Position numbers and translations under genes: made by a program | Shown: positions 1-9,198 of the stretch, one piece after another | How the letters are laid out: the number at the start of each line of letters is the position of its first letter | Position numbering within the stretch: the first letter of the stretch is position 1 | Notes under the pieces: generated by a model | The model's database searches: none | The model's input: only the letters and a program-made list of their open reading frames with translations | What the model was told of the DNA's origin: nothing | Source of the DNA: Acidiluteibacter sp963716125 | Lineage (GTDB): Bacteria > Bacteroidota > Bacteroidia > Flavobacteriales_E > Vicingaceae | Assembly (NCBI GenBank): GCA_963716125.1 | Contig: OY970294.1 | Coordinates: 3,534,001 to 3,598,000, forward strand | Direction: 5' to 3' | Length of the DNA stretch: 64,000 nt

Positions 1-706
1 AGATCCTTTACCTACATCACCATATCCAGCAACAACTGCAACTTTACCTGCCATCATCACATCAGTAGCTCTTCTAATAGCATCTACCAATGATTCTTTA
101 CAACCGTATTTATTATCAAACTTAGATTTAGTAACTGAATCATTTACATTGATTGCAGGCATTACTAAAGTTCCATTTTTCTCTCTTTCGTATAATCTGT
201 GAACACCAGTTGTGGTTTCTTCAGATAAGACCTTTGATGTTTTTAACCAATTCAGGATAGTTCATCAAATACCATATTTGTTAAATCACCACCATCATCT
301 AAAATCATATTTAAAGGCTTTCTTTCTTCTCCAAAAAAAATAGTTTGTTCGATACACCAATCAAATTCTTCAGCAGTCATACCCTTCCAAGCATAAACTG
401 GAATACCTGCAGCAGCAATAGCAGCAGCAGCATGATCTTGAGTAGAGAAAATATTACATGAAGACCATGTAACCTCAGCACCTAATGCAACTAATGTTTC
501 AATTAAAACTGCCGTTTGAATGGTCATGTGTAAACATCCGGCAATTCTTGCACCTTTTAAAGGTTTCTTACTACCAAACTCTTCTCTTAGCGCCATTAAA
601 CCCGGCATTTCAGCTTCCGCCAACCTTCAATTTCTTTTCTTCCATAATCTGCTAAAGAAATGTCTTTAACTTTGTATGCTAAAAAATCTACTTTTGTATT
701 ACTCAT
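1..706 (-). CDS. ahcY: Adenosylhomocysteinase, N-terminal part, frameshifted and cut by the window edge
   Basis: Hydrolyses S-adenosylhomocysteine to adenosine and homocysteine in the methyl cycle. Translation from the ATG at 706 gives the conserved start (MSNTKVDFLAYKVKD, then GRKEIE). The frame then changes near 624-626, continues through AEAEMPGLMALREEF, HMTIQTAVLIETL and ILDDGGDLTNMV, changes again near 260 (before YPELVKNIKG) and again near 226 (before SEETTTGVHRLYER). It then reads openly to the NAD-binding motif GYGDVGKGS at the window edge. The rest of the gene lies outside. All segments match the family closely, so the three shifts look like recent lesions or sequence errors at a contig end, not an old pseudogene. 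Identification is secure; integrity is not. Confidence 0.85.
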
Positions 707-734
707 CTTATATAATTTTTATTTTATAGGTTTG

Positions 735-765
735 CAAAGTTCCTAATTAAATTCTTGAATTTCAA
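735..765 (-). promoter_or_regulatory. Possible ahcY promoter
   Basis: On the minus strand a TTG (765-763) is followed after about 20 bases by GAACTTTG, one base off the Bacteroidota -7 element TAnnTTTG. It sits about 30 bases upstream of the ahcY ATG. Motif match only. Confidence 0.35.
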
Positions 766-788
766 ATATACCTTAATAACAAATTTAA

Positions 789-1409
789 ATGGCTTTTGTT
801 TACCCTTTTAATACCAATGAAAACGGCAGAATAGCTTGTTGGAAATTTGACGAACAATTAAGCGAATTGTATCATATAATAGGTAATTTGGATTATAATC
901 TGACCAATTATCACCTTTTAGGAAGCAAAGATCGAAAAATTGAGTGGCTAGCATCAAGGATTCTTTTGTATCAAATGACCCAAAATAAATCTATTGATAT
1001 AGATTACGACCACAATGGAAAACCACATTTAGCTAATAGTGAGGAAAAAATTTCAATTTCGCATAGTAAAGGAATGTGCGCCATGTATTTGAGCAATCAA
1101 TCAAATGGCATAGATTTACAAATATTAAATATAGACATTGCGCAAATTCAACACAAATATTTAAACCCTGAGGAGATAAATCTAGTTAATAATGAATTAG
1201 ATAACTATCATTATTTTTGGTCAGCCAAGGAAGCAGTATTTAAGGCTTATGGTAGAAAAAAGATATTTTTAAAGCAAAATATTTTTATCAAAGAAATAGA
1301 TAATGAGCAAAAAACTATTACTGCTCAACTGATAGATGGTGATTATAAGCAGGATTATCAATTAGTATATCGAAAAATAGAAAACTATTTTATGGTCTAT
1401 ACTACTTAA
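789..1409 (+). CDS. 4'-phosphopantetheinyl transferase superfamily protein
   Basis: Transfers the phosphopantetheine arm of CoA to a serine of carrier proteins. The 206-residue protein has the Sfp/HetI-type signature motifs: GKPHL (77-81), SHS (91-93), the Mg-binding GID (107-109) and WSAKEAVFKAYG (144-155). The length fits the Sfp-like class rather than the short AcpS class. It is divergent from ahcY and followed 29 bases later by GGGP synthase, so it may start a short plus-strand operon. Which carrier protein it modifies cannot be read from the sequence. Confidence 0.85.
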   Translation: MAFVYPFNTNENGRIACWKFDEQLSELYHIIGNLDYNLTNYHLLGSKDRKIEWLASRILLYQMTQNKSIDIDYDHNGKPHLANSEEKISISHSKGMCAMYLSNQSNGIDLQILNIDIAQIQHKYLNPEEINLVNNELDNYHYFWSAKEAVFKAYGRKKIFLKQNIFIKEIDNEQKTITAQLIDGDYKQDYQLVYRKIENYFMVYTT

Positions 1410-1438
1410 TGTTTAATATTGCATTGAATTAATTCATC

Positions 1439-2191
1439 ATGTATCAAGGTTCAACATATCATATTTTAGAAAAAAAATCAAAAGCTAATAAAAAACAATT
1501 GGCTATTTTGATAGATCCTGATAAGGCAAGTACTAAAAGTTTATTAAAACTAATAGAACATGCTAATGATAAAGACGTGGATTACTTTTTTGTTGGCGGG
1601 AGTTTGATGACAGGTGGAGATTTGGACAAAACAATTGGTTTTATAAAGAATAATTCGGCTATTCCTGTCGTACTTTTTCCAGGACATTATACGCAGATTA
1701 ACCCTAAAGCTGATGCCATTTTATTGCTATCTTTAGTGTCTGGCAGAAATGCAGAAATGTTGATTGGGCAGCACGTAACTGCTGCTCCTTATTTAAAAAA
1801 ATCGAATTTAGAGATTCTACCCACTGCATATATGTTAATTGATGGTGGAAAAATTACTACGGCATCATACATAAGTAATTCTATGCCAATACCTAGCGAT
1901 AAAGCTGACATAGCTGCCAGTACTGCTATAGCCGCTGAAATGTTAGGTATGAAACTAACTTATTTAGATGCAGGCAGTGGAGCGGCTAATCATGTAAACT
2001 CATCTATGATTAAAGCAGTGAAAAATGTCATCAACGGGCCCTTAATTATAGGCGGAGGAATTAATACTCCTAAGAAAGCAACAGATATTTTGAAAGCAGG
2101 AGCTGACATTGTGGTAGTTGGAAATGCCTTAGAAGACAATCCGAAACTAATAATTGAAATTGCAACTGCAGTTCAAAAGCTGAATGATTAA
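1439..2191 (+). CDS. Geranylgeranylglyceryl phosphate synthase family protein
   Basis: Joins a polyprenyl diphosphate to sn-glycerol-1-phosphate, giving an ether lipid precursor; bacterial members of this PcrB/GGGPS family are known in Bacteroidota. The 250-residue TIM barrel shows DPDK (26-29), the phosphate-binding VGGSLMTGG stretch (52-60), a YLDAGSGA segment and the C-terminal phosphate motif IGGGINTPKKA. The stop codon overlaps the start of the next gene (TAATG), so translation of the pnuC-like gene is probably coupled. The physiological product in this phylum is not settled. Confidence 0.85.
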   Translation: MYQGSTYHILEKKSKANKKQLAILIDPDKASTKSLLKLIEHANDKDVDYFFVGGSLMTGGDLDKTIGFIKNNSAIPVVLFPGHYTQINPKADAILLLSLVSGRNAEMLIGQHVTAAPYLKKSNLEILPTAYMLIDGGKITTASYISNSMPIPSDKADIAASTAIAAEMLGMKLTYLDAGSGAANHVNSSMIKAVKNVINGPLIIGGGINTPKKATDILKAGADIVVVGNALEDNPKLIIEIATAVQKLND

Positions 2192-2790
2192 TGCTTCTCT
2201 CTAATTTTTTTAGCGATTTTATAATTCAATTCCAAAATACTTCATTTTTAGAGGCAATTGCTGTAATTAGTTCATTAGTTTATCTTTATTTGGCAACTAA
2301 AGAAAATAAATGGTGTTTTTTATTCGGATTGATTAGCTCTATTATATACGTATATATATGTTTTGAGATAAAATTGTATTTCGACACTTTTATCAATTTT
2401 TATTATGTGATCATGTCCTTTGTTGGATTTTTAAGTTGGAATAAAACAAAAAAAGATAGTCCTGCTAATATCAATAAAATAAGCCTATCAAAATTTACAA
2501 TTTTCAGTTCTATTGGTCTGTTGATTAGTTTAGGTTTGGGTTTTTATGCCAATAAATATACAGATGCTGCATTTCCTTTTATTGATGCTTTCACCACTAT
2601 TTTTGCTTTGATTGCCACATGGATGGTAATTAAAAAATACCTAGAAAATTGGATCATTTGGATCGTAGTTGATGGAATCTCAATTGCACTTTATTATCAA
2701 AAATCATTGGTTTTCACCTCTTTTCTTTTTCTTATTTACACAATTATAGCTATTCAAGGTTTTTACAAATGGAAAAGACAACTCAATTAA
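2191..2790 (+). CDS. pnuC: PnuC-family vitamin/nucleoside transporter
   Basis: Small integral membrane permease of the PnuC family, which moves nicotinamide riboside by facilitated diffusion followed by trapping through phosphorylation. The 199 residues hold about seven hydrophobic segments, with the family features W-C-F-L-F-G near 42-47, FYYVIMSFVGFLSW near 70-83 and the second-half W-W-type helices (ENWIIWIVVDG). It overlaps the GGGP synthase stop by one base and the kinase start by 22 bases, so the three are one transcription unit. The kinase next door supports nicotinamide riboside uptake. Because a TPP-riboswitch receptor gene follows, a thiamine-specific PnuT role is an alternative that sequence alone does not decide. 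Confidence 0.8.
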   Translation: MLLSNFFSDFIIQFQNTSFLEAIAVISSLVYLYLATKENKWCFLFGLISSIIYVYICFEIKLYFDTFINFYYVIMSFVGFLSWNKTKKDSPANINKISLSKFTIFSSIGLLISLGLGFYANKYTDAAFPFIDAFTTIFALIATWMVIKKYLENWIIWIVVDGISIALYYQKSLVFTSFLFLIYTIIAIQGFYKWKRQLN

Positions 2791-3314
2791 GAATAGCCAT
2801 ATTAGGGCCTGAATCAACAGGCAAATCTGAGTTAAGTCAAGCTATTGCTCAATTTTTTGATGTTAAATACATTAAAGAATACGCTAGAGAATATCTCCAA
2901 GATAAGACGGGTTATGATCAATTAGATGTATTAAAAATAGCTCAACATCAATTTCAATTAATTCAAGATAATCAAGAGCGTATTCTAATTGCCGATACTG
3001 AATTGATTGTAACCAAAGTTTGGCAAGAATATAAATACAACAATGTCAGCCAATGGATTAACGATCACATTTTAAAACAACATTTTGATGTGTATTTATT
3101 AATGGATACTGATTTAGAATGGAGTAATGATCCATTGAGAGAAAATCCATCCAAAAAGGAAAGAGAAGAACTATTAAAAATGTATCATCATGAGCTCCTC
3201 AATTATAATTTTAATTATCAACTAGTGAGTGGAAAAGGAGAAAAAAGATTTCAAAATGCTTTAAATGCAATTAAAAAAATAGCAAAAAGCTTGAATTTTC
3301 CTTTAAATATCTAA
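2769..3314 (+). CDS. NadR-like nucleoside (nicotinamide riboside) kinase, AAA-type P-loop protein
   Basis: Resembles the C-terminal kinase domain of NadR, which phosphorylates nicotinamide riboside to NMN. A P-loop GPESTGKS lies at residues 13-20, followed by EYAREYL (38-44), LIADTELIV near 73-81 and a DTDLEW/RENP segment typical of the family. At 181 residues it is the kinase domain alone, without the NMN adenylyltransferase or DNA-binding domains of enterobacterial NadR. It starts 22 bases inside pnuC, which fits uptake and metabolic trapping of one vitamin. Its 3' end contains the -33 element of the next promoter. Confidence 0.75.
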   Translation: MEKTTQLRIAILGPESTGKSELSQAIAQFFDVKYIKEYAREYLQDKTGYDQLDVLKIAQHQFQLIQDNQERILIADTELIVTKVWQEYKYNNVSQWINDHILKQHFDVYLLMDTDLEWSNDPLRENPSKKEREELLKMYHHELLNYNFNYQLVSGKGEKRFQNALNAIKKIAKSLNFPLNI

Positions 3315-3319
3315 ATTTG
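3291..3319 (+). promoter_or_regulatory. Promoter of the TPP-riboswitch/TonB receptor transcript
   Basis: TTG at 3291-3293, an 18-base spacer and TAAATTTG at 3312-3319 match the Bacteroidota consensus TTG-N-TAnnTTTG exactly. The expected transcript start is near 3325, just before the riboswitch. The -33 element lies within the last codons of the kinase gene, so the receptor is a separate riboswitch-controlled unit. Confidence 0.65.
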
Positions 3320-3325
3320 CTTCGT

Positions 3326-3420
3326 CTCGAATGGGGTGCCCAATTCCGAAAGGAAAAAATTGAGCTGAGATTATACCCTTAGAACCTGATGCCGATAATG
3401 CGGACGCAGGGAATTGAAAC
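3326..3420 (+). promoter_or_regulatory. TPP riboswitch (THI element)
   Basis: The conserved THI-box blocks occur in order: ATGGGGTGCC (3331-3340), GAGCTGAGATTATACCC (3362-3378), AGAACCTGATGCCGATAATG (3381-3400) and CGCAGGGAA (3404-3412). This is the thiamine pyrophosphate aptamer. No clear terminator with a U-run separates it from the start codon at 3531, although a small TTGATT/AATCAA hairpin lies near 3490-3504, so control may act on translation. It implies that the downstream receptor is repressed when TPP is plentiful. Confidence 0.93.
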
Positions 3421-3530
3421 AGCAGCTATTTTAATGGTCCTAAAAGTAGTGTGTATTTCTATAAAGGGTTAAAATTAATTTTATTGTTTTTGATTCCCAA
3501 TCAAGAACTTAATTTATTTTTAACTACACA

Positions 3531-5969
3531 ATGAAAAATTTATTTTGGCCGTTCTTATTGCTATTTCCTAGCGTATTAATGGCGCAGTTTAACCTTAGTG
3601 GAACTGTAAAAAACACAACCACCAATGAAAATTTAATTGGTGCAACAGTACAAATCAAAAATACCTATCAAGCGATTGCAACGAATCAAAATGGGAGTTT
3701 TGATTTTAAAAATCTTCAAAAAGGAGATTACACCCTAATTATTTCATTTATTGGATTTAAAGATACTTCCATTTCCATTCAATTGAACGAAAACAGGCAA
3801 ATTTCGATTTCTTTAAATGAAAAAAGTTATTTGCAAGATGAAGTATTGGTGGAAGCAACTAGAGTTTCTGAAATTTCTGCAGCAACCTATACCAATATTT
3901 CGAAAGAGGAAATAGAAAAAAATAATTTAGGGCAAGATATACCCTATTTATTGGAAAATACTCCCTCTGTTGTTAGCACATCAGATGCTGGAGCAGGAAT
4001 TGGCTATACTTCAATGCGTATAAGAGGAAGTGATGCTAGCAGAATAAATGTAACTGTCAATGGAATTCCCATGAATGATGCAGAATCACACGGTGTTTTT
4101 TGGGTGAATATGCCCGATTTAGCGAGTTCATTAGAAAGCATCCAAATTCAAAGAGGTGTAGGAACCTCAACTAATGGAGCAGCTGCTTTTGGAGCAAGTA
4201 TTAATATGCAAACCACCACTTTAAATCCAAAGGCTCATGCTGAAATTTCTAACACTTATGGATCTTTCAACACCTTTAAACACAATTTTCAATTTGGGAG
4301 TGGATTAATCAATGATAAATTCTCTTTTGAAGGCCGGCTTTCAAAAATTAGAAGTGATGGCTACATAGACAGAGCAAGTTCTAATTTAGAATCTTACTAT
4401 TTATCGGGAGGTTATTATGGAAAGAAGACAATCATTAAGGCTATTACCTTTGGTGGAAAAGAAAAGACTTATCAATCTTGGTATGGAACACCAGAATCAA
4501 GAGTAAATAATGATTATGCAGGAATGATAGAGCATGCAAGTAATGAGGGTTATTCACCTCAGCAATTGGATAATTTATTAAATTCAGGTAGAACATTCAA
4601 TTATTACCTTTATGAAAATCAAACTGATAATTACAAACAAGATCATTATCAATTGTTGATTTCTCATGATTTTAATTCAAAATTCAATGGCAATTTAGCT
4701 TTTCATTACACCAGAGGGTTGGGCTATTATGAAGAATATAAAGACAATCAGAACTATATGGATTATGGTTTAAACGATGTCATTATAGGAAATGATACGA
4801 TTAAAACCACCAATTTAATTAGACGACGGTTTTTAGACAATCATTTTGGTGGATTTACTTACAGTTTAAATTATAAAGCTAATAATCGATTGAAATTTAT
4901 TGTAGGTGGTGGTCTCAATAAATACGTAGGCGGACATTACGGAGAAATAATTTGGGCAGAAATAGCTACCAATTCATCAATCAATGAAAGGTATTACGAC
5001 AATAAAGGAAAAAAAGTCGATTTTAATAATTACCTAAAAATTGAAGGTAAAATCACCAAAAAATTGACTGCTTTTTTAGATGGCCAAATACGGTTAATTA
5101 ATTATAAAACTTATGGAATTGATAATGACCAAAGTCCAATCAATGTAGATGAGTATTTTGTATTTTTCAATCCAAAAGCAGGTCTTCATTATGCTATTAA
5201 CTCTAATTTATCTACCTATGGCTCTTACTCTATCAGCAATAGAGAACCAGTGAGAAATGATTTTATAGATGCCCCACTAGGCAAAAAGCCAAAACACGAA
5301 AAACTCAAAAATATAGAATTAGGAGCCAAATTTCAAAAACCCAAATACTTTTGGCAATTGAATGTTTATAGCATGATTTATAAAAATCAATTGGTGCTTA
5401 CTGGAGCTTTGAATGATATAGGCTCACCTATTCGTCAAAATGTGGCAAATAGCTATAGAAGAGGCATAGAAATAAATGGAGGTCTAGCTATTTTGAAAAA
5501 TTTGAAATGGCAAGCAAATGCTACTTTCAGTGAAAATAAGATTGAAAAATACACCGACTTTATTTCAGATTATTCAGACAATTCTATCATTGAAAATAAG
5601 TTAGAGAACTCAGACATTTCTTTTTCTCCCAATTTGATTGTTGGTTCAGAATTGACTTACGAACCCATAAAAAATCTAAGTATTGCCTTCATTAGTAAAT
5701 ATGTGTCGGATCAATACTTGGACAATACTAGCTCTGATAACAAAAAGCTGAATGCTTATTTAGTTCATCATGGCCGATTGAATTATTCCATAAAAAATGT
5801 TCTTTTTAAGGAAATTAACCTGTCATTATTGGTCAATAATCTATTTGATTTAAAATACAGTTCTAATGGATATACCTACTCTTATGCTTATGGCAATGTG
5901 ATCACTGAGAATTTTTATTACCCACAGGCTGGCAGAAATTTCTTAGCAGGTTTGTCTTTGAAGTTTTAA
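3531..5969 (+). CDS. TonB-dependent outer-membrane receptor, probably for thiamine
   Basis: Outer-membrane active transporter energised by TonB. An N-terminal signal peptide (about 1-18, ending LMAQ) is followed by a carboxypeptidase-regulatory-like domain (about 20-105, with GTVKN, GATVQIKNT and ISFIGFKD), a plug domain (about 120-235, with MRIRGSDASRINV and GVGTSTNGAAAFGASI) and a beta barrel to residue 812 that ends in the expected terminal aromatic (SLKF). The length is normal for the class. The TPP riboswitch immediately upstream is the basis for proposing thiamine or its phosphates as substrate. It is convergent with the LRR gene, overlapping by four bases. Confidence 0.88.
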   Translation: MKNLFWPFLLLFPSVLMAQFNLSGTVKNTTTNENLIGATVQIKNTYQAIATNQNGSFDFKNLQKGDYTLIISFIGFKDTSISIQLNENRQISISLNEKSYLQDEVLVEATRVSEISAATYTNISKEEIEKNNLGQDIPYLLENTPSVVSTSDAGAGIGYTSMRIRGSDASRINVTVNGIPMNDAESHGVFWVNMPDLASSLESIQIQRGVGTSTNGAAAFGASINMQTTTLNPKAHAEISNTYGSFNTFKHNFQFGSGLINDKFSFEGRLSKIRSDGYIDRASSNLESYYLSGGYYGKKTIIKAITFGGKEKTYQSWYGTPESRVNNDYAGMIEHASNEGYSPQQLDNLLNSGRTFNYYLYENQTDNYKQDHYQLLISHDFNSKFNGNLAFHYTRGLGYYEEYKDNQNYMDYGLNDVIIGNDTIKTTNLIRRRFLDNHFGGFTYSLNYKANNRLKFIVGGGLNKYVGGHYGEIIWAEIATNSSINERYYDNKGKKVDFNNYLKIEGKITKKLTAFLDGQIRLINYKTYGIDNDQSPINVDEYFVFFNPKAGLHYAINSNLSTYGSYSISNREPVRNDFIDAPLGKKPKHEKLKNIELGAKFQKPKYFWQLNVYSMIYKNQLVLTGALNDIGSPIRQNVANSYRRGIEINGGLAILKNLKWQANATFSENKIEKYTDFISDYSDNSIIENKLENSDISFSPNLIVGSELTYEPIKNLSIAFISKYVSDQYLDNTSSDNKKLNAYLVHHGRLNYSIKNVLFKEINLSLLVNNLFDLKYSSNGYTYSYAYGNVITENFYYPQAGRNFLAGLSLKF

Positions 5970-6565
5970 AACGGCCCGCAATTACATCCGTCTGTAAAAT
6001 AAATTTGAGTGTTGGGAAGGTATTTTTCCAACACTCTTTTTTGTTCCTCATCTATTTTTACACTTCTTAGCTCTAGTACTTTTAGGCTAGTTAAACCAGT
6101 CATCTCTTTTGGAAAAATTCGAATAGCCGTGTTTAACAATTCTAATTTTTCCAGCCTTTTTAAACTTCCGATAGTATAAGGAATGCTTTGAATTGGATTG
6201 TTGGATGCATTCAAAACAATTAAATTTTGTGCTTGATCACATGCTAACGGAATGTCAAACAGTTTATTTCTTGATATATTGAGCTCTTGCAATTTGGGAA
6301 TTTCAAATATAAAATCATCAATTTTCTCTAGGCGATTATTAGATAAATCCAAAAACCGAAGATTTTTAAATTCTACTATTTCTTTTGGTACAGTTTTTAG
6401 TTTAGAATTGCTCAAATCTAAATAAACCACATCATAAGGTGTAGCTAAAGCAGTTTTTAAATTATCATATTTGGAAACACTACTTTTAGAAATGGGTTGC
6501 AAATTATTCTGTCCATTTAATCCAAAACAAAAAATAATCCCAAAAGAAATTAAGATTGCTTTCAT
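5966..6565 (-). CDS. Secreted leucine-rich repeat protein
   Basis: A 199-residue protein with a signal peptide (about 1-18, FGLNGQ) and roughly five LRR units from about residue 45, each with the LxxLxLSxNxL pattern (for example LRFLDLSNNRLEKI and LQELNISRNKLFDI). The C-terminus is short and cysteine-containing (CNCGPF). Such proteins usually act in protein-protein contact at the envelope; no specific role can be assigned. Its start overlaps the ribF stop by four bases, so the two are probably co-transcribed. It shows no T9SS sorting domain. Confidence 0.75.
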   Translation of the reverse strand: MKAILISFGIIFCFGLNGQNNLQPISKSSVSKYDNLKTALATPYDVVYLDLSNSKLKTVPKEIVEFKNLRFLDLSNNRLEKIDDFIFEIPKLQELNISRNKLFDIPLACDQAQNLIVLNASNNPIQSIPYTIGSLKRLEKLELLNTAIRIFPKEMTGLTSLKVLELRSVKIDEEQKRVLEKYLPNTQIYFTDGCNCGPF

Positions 6566-7491
6566 CTTAAAACTTTTAAAGTATTTAACTTATCTAATTT
6601 CATATTTTCTGTCAATTCTTCCAAAGATTCAAATTTCATTTCATCTCTCAGGCGTTCAACCATTTCAATCTGAATATTTTCTCCATAAATATCTTCAGAA
6701 AAATCAAAAATATTTACTTCAATGGTTTGTTTTCCATTCGCATTTAAAACAGTTGGCCGAACACCTATATTTAGCATTCCATTGTGCAATTGATCATTTA
6801 TTCGCACTTTAACCGCATAAATTCCATTCGCAGGAATCAATTTATAGCTTTCTTTTATCCAAACATTGGCAGTGGGAAAACCTAATTTTCTGCCTAATTG
6901 ATCGCCTTTAACAACTTCTCCGCTTAAGGTGAATGGATGACTCAAATATTCGTTGGCAGTTTTAATATCACCTTTTAATAGTGCTTTTCTAATTTTAGTA
7001 GAACTCACATTGACTTCATCTATTTCTTGAGCCGGAATCTCTTCTACCTCAAAACCATAAAGCGAACCATATTCTTTTAAATGCTCAAATGAACCTTCTC
7101 TATTTCTACCAAAATGATGATCGTAACCAATCACTAATCTTTTAGTACCAATTTTATTGGAAATAATATCTCTCACAAACTCAACTGAACTCAAGCGAGA
7201 AAACTCTTTTGTAAAAGGATAAATAATTAAATGATCAATACCTGCTTTTTCTAATAAAGTAATCTTTTCATTCAAGGTATTTAGCAGTTTTAAATCGTTG
7301 CCTTCTTGAAGCACCATGCGAGGATGGGGGAAAAATGTTAATAAAACAGTTTCTCCATTGTGCTTTTTGGCAATCTCCTTTATCCTATCAATTATCGTTA
7401 AATGACCTAAATGCACACCATCAAAAGTACCGCTAGTAACTACAGCATAGTCAATTGACTTAAAATTTTCTATATCGTGATATATTTTCAA
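6562..7491 (-). CDS. ribF: Bifunctional riboflavin kinase/FAD synthetase
   Basis: Converts riboflavin to FMN and then to FAD in the cytoplasm. The 309-residue protein has the N-terminal nucleotidyl-transferase domain with TSGTFDGVHLGH (19-30) and VIGYDHHFGRNREG (about 120-133), and the C-terminal flavokinase domain with GRKLGFPTANV (about 200-210) and GVRPT (about 243). Length and domain order are those of prokaryotic RibF. A good promoter lies 43 bases upstream. The LRR gene follows with a four-base overlap. Confidence 0.95.
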   Translation of the reverse strand: MKIYHDIENFKSIDYAVVTSGTFDGVHLGHLTIIDRIKEIAKKHNGETVLLTFFPHPRMVLQEGNDLKLLNTLNEKITLLEKAGIDHLIIYPFTKEFSRLSSVEFVRDIISNKIGTKRLVIGYDHHFGRNREGSFEHLKEYGSLYGFEVEEIPAQEIDEVNVSSTKIRKALLKGDIKTANEYLSHPFTLSGEVVKGDQLGRKLGFPTANVWIKESYKLIPANGIYAVKVRINDQLHNGMLNIGVRPTVLNANGKQTIEVNIFDFSEDIYGENIQIEMVERLRDEMKFESLEELTENMKLDKLNTLKVLR

Positions 7492-7533
7492 CTATTGAAT
7501 TTTCTTCGTTTTCTAGTCTCAAAATAGAGGACT

Positions 7534-7563
7534 CAAAATTAGTAAAATAAAAATATCAACAAA
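7534..7563 (-). promoter_or_regulatory. ribF promoter
   Basis: Reading the minus strand, TTTG (7563-7560), an 18-base spacer and TAATTTTG (7541-7534) match the Bacteroidota promoter consensus. The element sits about 43 bases upstream of the ribF start codon. Confidence 0.6.
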
Positions 7564-7588
7564 GCTTCCATTACTTATGATTTTATTT

Positions 7589-7596
7589 TACTTTTG
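7589..7596 (+). promoter_or_regulatory. Candidate -7 element of the atpDC promoter
   Basis: TACTTTTG matches TAnnTTTG perfectly and lies 56 bases before atpD. The -33 region has only TTC at the right distance, so it is a plausible but imperfect promoter. Confidence 0.5.
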
Positions 7597-7651
7597 CAGC
7601 CTAAATTTCAGAGAAGAAATTTTACATTTTTCAATAACAAAATTTTAAGAA

Positions 7652-9169
7652 ATGTCTAAGAACAACGGAAAAATAGTTAAGATAATTGGACCAGTAGTAG
7701 ATGTAAGCTTTGATGGCGAAGGAAGTACACTTCCTAACATTTTAGATGCACTAGAGGTAGTTAAGCCAAATGGCGAAAAAGTAATTTTGGAAGTTCAATC
7801 TCATATTGGTGAGGGAATGTGTAGAGCCATCTCTATGGATTCTACAGAAGGCTTGCAAAGAGGTGCTGATGTTGTAGCTACAGGAACACCTATTAAAATG
7901 CCAATTGGCGAAGCAATTAAAGGAAGACTTTTTAACGTAATAGGAGATGCAATTGACGGTTTAGGTAACGTTGATAAAAGTAATGGAATGAGCATCCACC
8001 GAGAGCCGCCATTATTTGAAAATTTATCTACGGCAACCGAAGTTTTATTTACGGGAATTAAAGTAATTGACCTTATTGAACCTTATGCAAAAGGTGGTAA
8101 AATTGGTCTGCTTGGTGGTGCTGGTGTAGGTAAAACAGTATTGATTCAAGAATTGATTAACAACATTGCAAAAGGTCACGGTGGTTTATCTGTGTTTGCA
8201 GGTGTTGGTGAAAGAACAAGAGAAGGAAATGACTTGCTTCGTGAGATGTTGGAGTCAGGAATTATAAAATACGGAGATGCATTTATGCACTCTATGGAAG
8301 AAGGCGGATGGGATTTATCTAAAGTAGATAAAGAAATCATGAAAGAATCTAAAGCGACTTTCGTTTTTGGTCAAATGAATGAGCCTCCTGGTGCAAGAGC
8401 AAGAGTTGCTTTATCAGGATTAACATTAGCTGAATATTACAGAGATGGTGATAAGGAAGCAGGCGAAACTCAAGGAAAAGATATCCTTTTCTTTATTGAC
8501 AACATCTTTAGATTTACACAAGCAGGTTCTGAGGTATCAGCATTACTTGGTCGTATGCCATCAGCAGTAGGTTACCAACCAACATTGGCTACAGAGATGG
8601 GTGTGATGCAAGAACGTATTACTTCTACTAAATCAGGATCTATTACATCAGTTCAAGCGGTATATGTACCTGCGGATGATTTAACTGACCCTGCTCCTGC
8701 AACTACATTTGCTCACTTAGATGCAACTACAGTATTGTCAAGAAAAATTGCTGAATTAGGAATTTATCCTGCGGTAGATCCATTGGATTCTACTTCAAGA
8801 ATTTTGTCTGCAGATATTGTTGGTAAAGAACATTATGACACAGCACAAAGAGTAAAAGAAATTCTTCAACGTTATAAAGAATTGCAAGATATTATCGCGA
8901 TTTTGGGTATGGATGAATTATCTGAAGAAGATAAATTAACGGTTTCTCGTGCAAGACGTGTACAACGTTTCTTATCTCAACCCTTTTTTGTTGCTGAGCA
9001 ATTTACAGGCCTTAAAGGAGTTTTAGTTGATATCAACGATACCATCAAAGGATTTAATATGATTATGGATGGTAAAGTAGATCAGTATCCTGAAGGTGCA
9101 TTTAACTTAAAAGGTACAATTGAAGAAGCAATTGAAGCAGGTGAGAAAATGCTTGCTGAAAATAAATAA
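7652..9169 (+). CDS. atpD: ATP synthase F1 beta subunit
   Basis: Catalytic subunit of F-type ATP synthase. The 505-residue protein contains the Walker A motif GGAGVGKT (about 155-162), the GERTREGNDL segment, the Walker B region ILFFIDNIFRFTQAGSEVSALLGRMPSAVGYQP in overlapping family form, and the beta signature PAVDPLDSTSR. It is followed 29 bases later by atpC. No other ATP synthase genes are adjacent; the separation of atpDC from the main atp cluster is common in Bacteroidota. Intact and full length. Confidence 0.98.
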   Translation: MSKNNGKIVKIIGPVVDVSFDGEGSTLPNILDALEVVKPNGEKVILEVQSHIGEGMCRAISMDSTEGLQRGADVVATGTPIKMPIGEAIKGRLFNVIGDAIDGLGNVDKSNGMSIHREPPLFENLSTATEVLFTGIKVIDLIEPYAKGGKIGLLGGAGVGKTVLIQELINNIAKGHGGLSVFAGVGERTREGNDLLREMLESGIIKYGDAFMHSMEEGGWDLSKVDKEIMKESKATFVFGQMNEPPGARARVALSGLTLAEYYRDGDKEAGETQGKDILFFIDNIFRFTQAGSEVSALLGRMPSAVGYQPTLATEMGVMQERITSTKSGSITSVQAVYVPADDLTDPAPATTFAHLDATTVLSRKIAELGIYPAVDPLDSTSRILSADIVGKEHYDTAQRVKEILQRYKELQDIIAILGMDELSEEDKLTVSRARRVQRFLSQPFFVAEQFTGLKGVLVDINDTIKGFNMIMDGKVDQYPEGAFNLKGTIEEAIEAGEKMLAENK

Positions 9170-9198
9170 TACTTCTAGCTTACTTTAAAATTTAGATT

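Noticed and set aside
6471..6812. A plus-strand gene opposite the LRR/ribF junction
   Set aside because: It covers the antisense of two genes that are both clearly coding on the minus strand.
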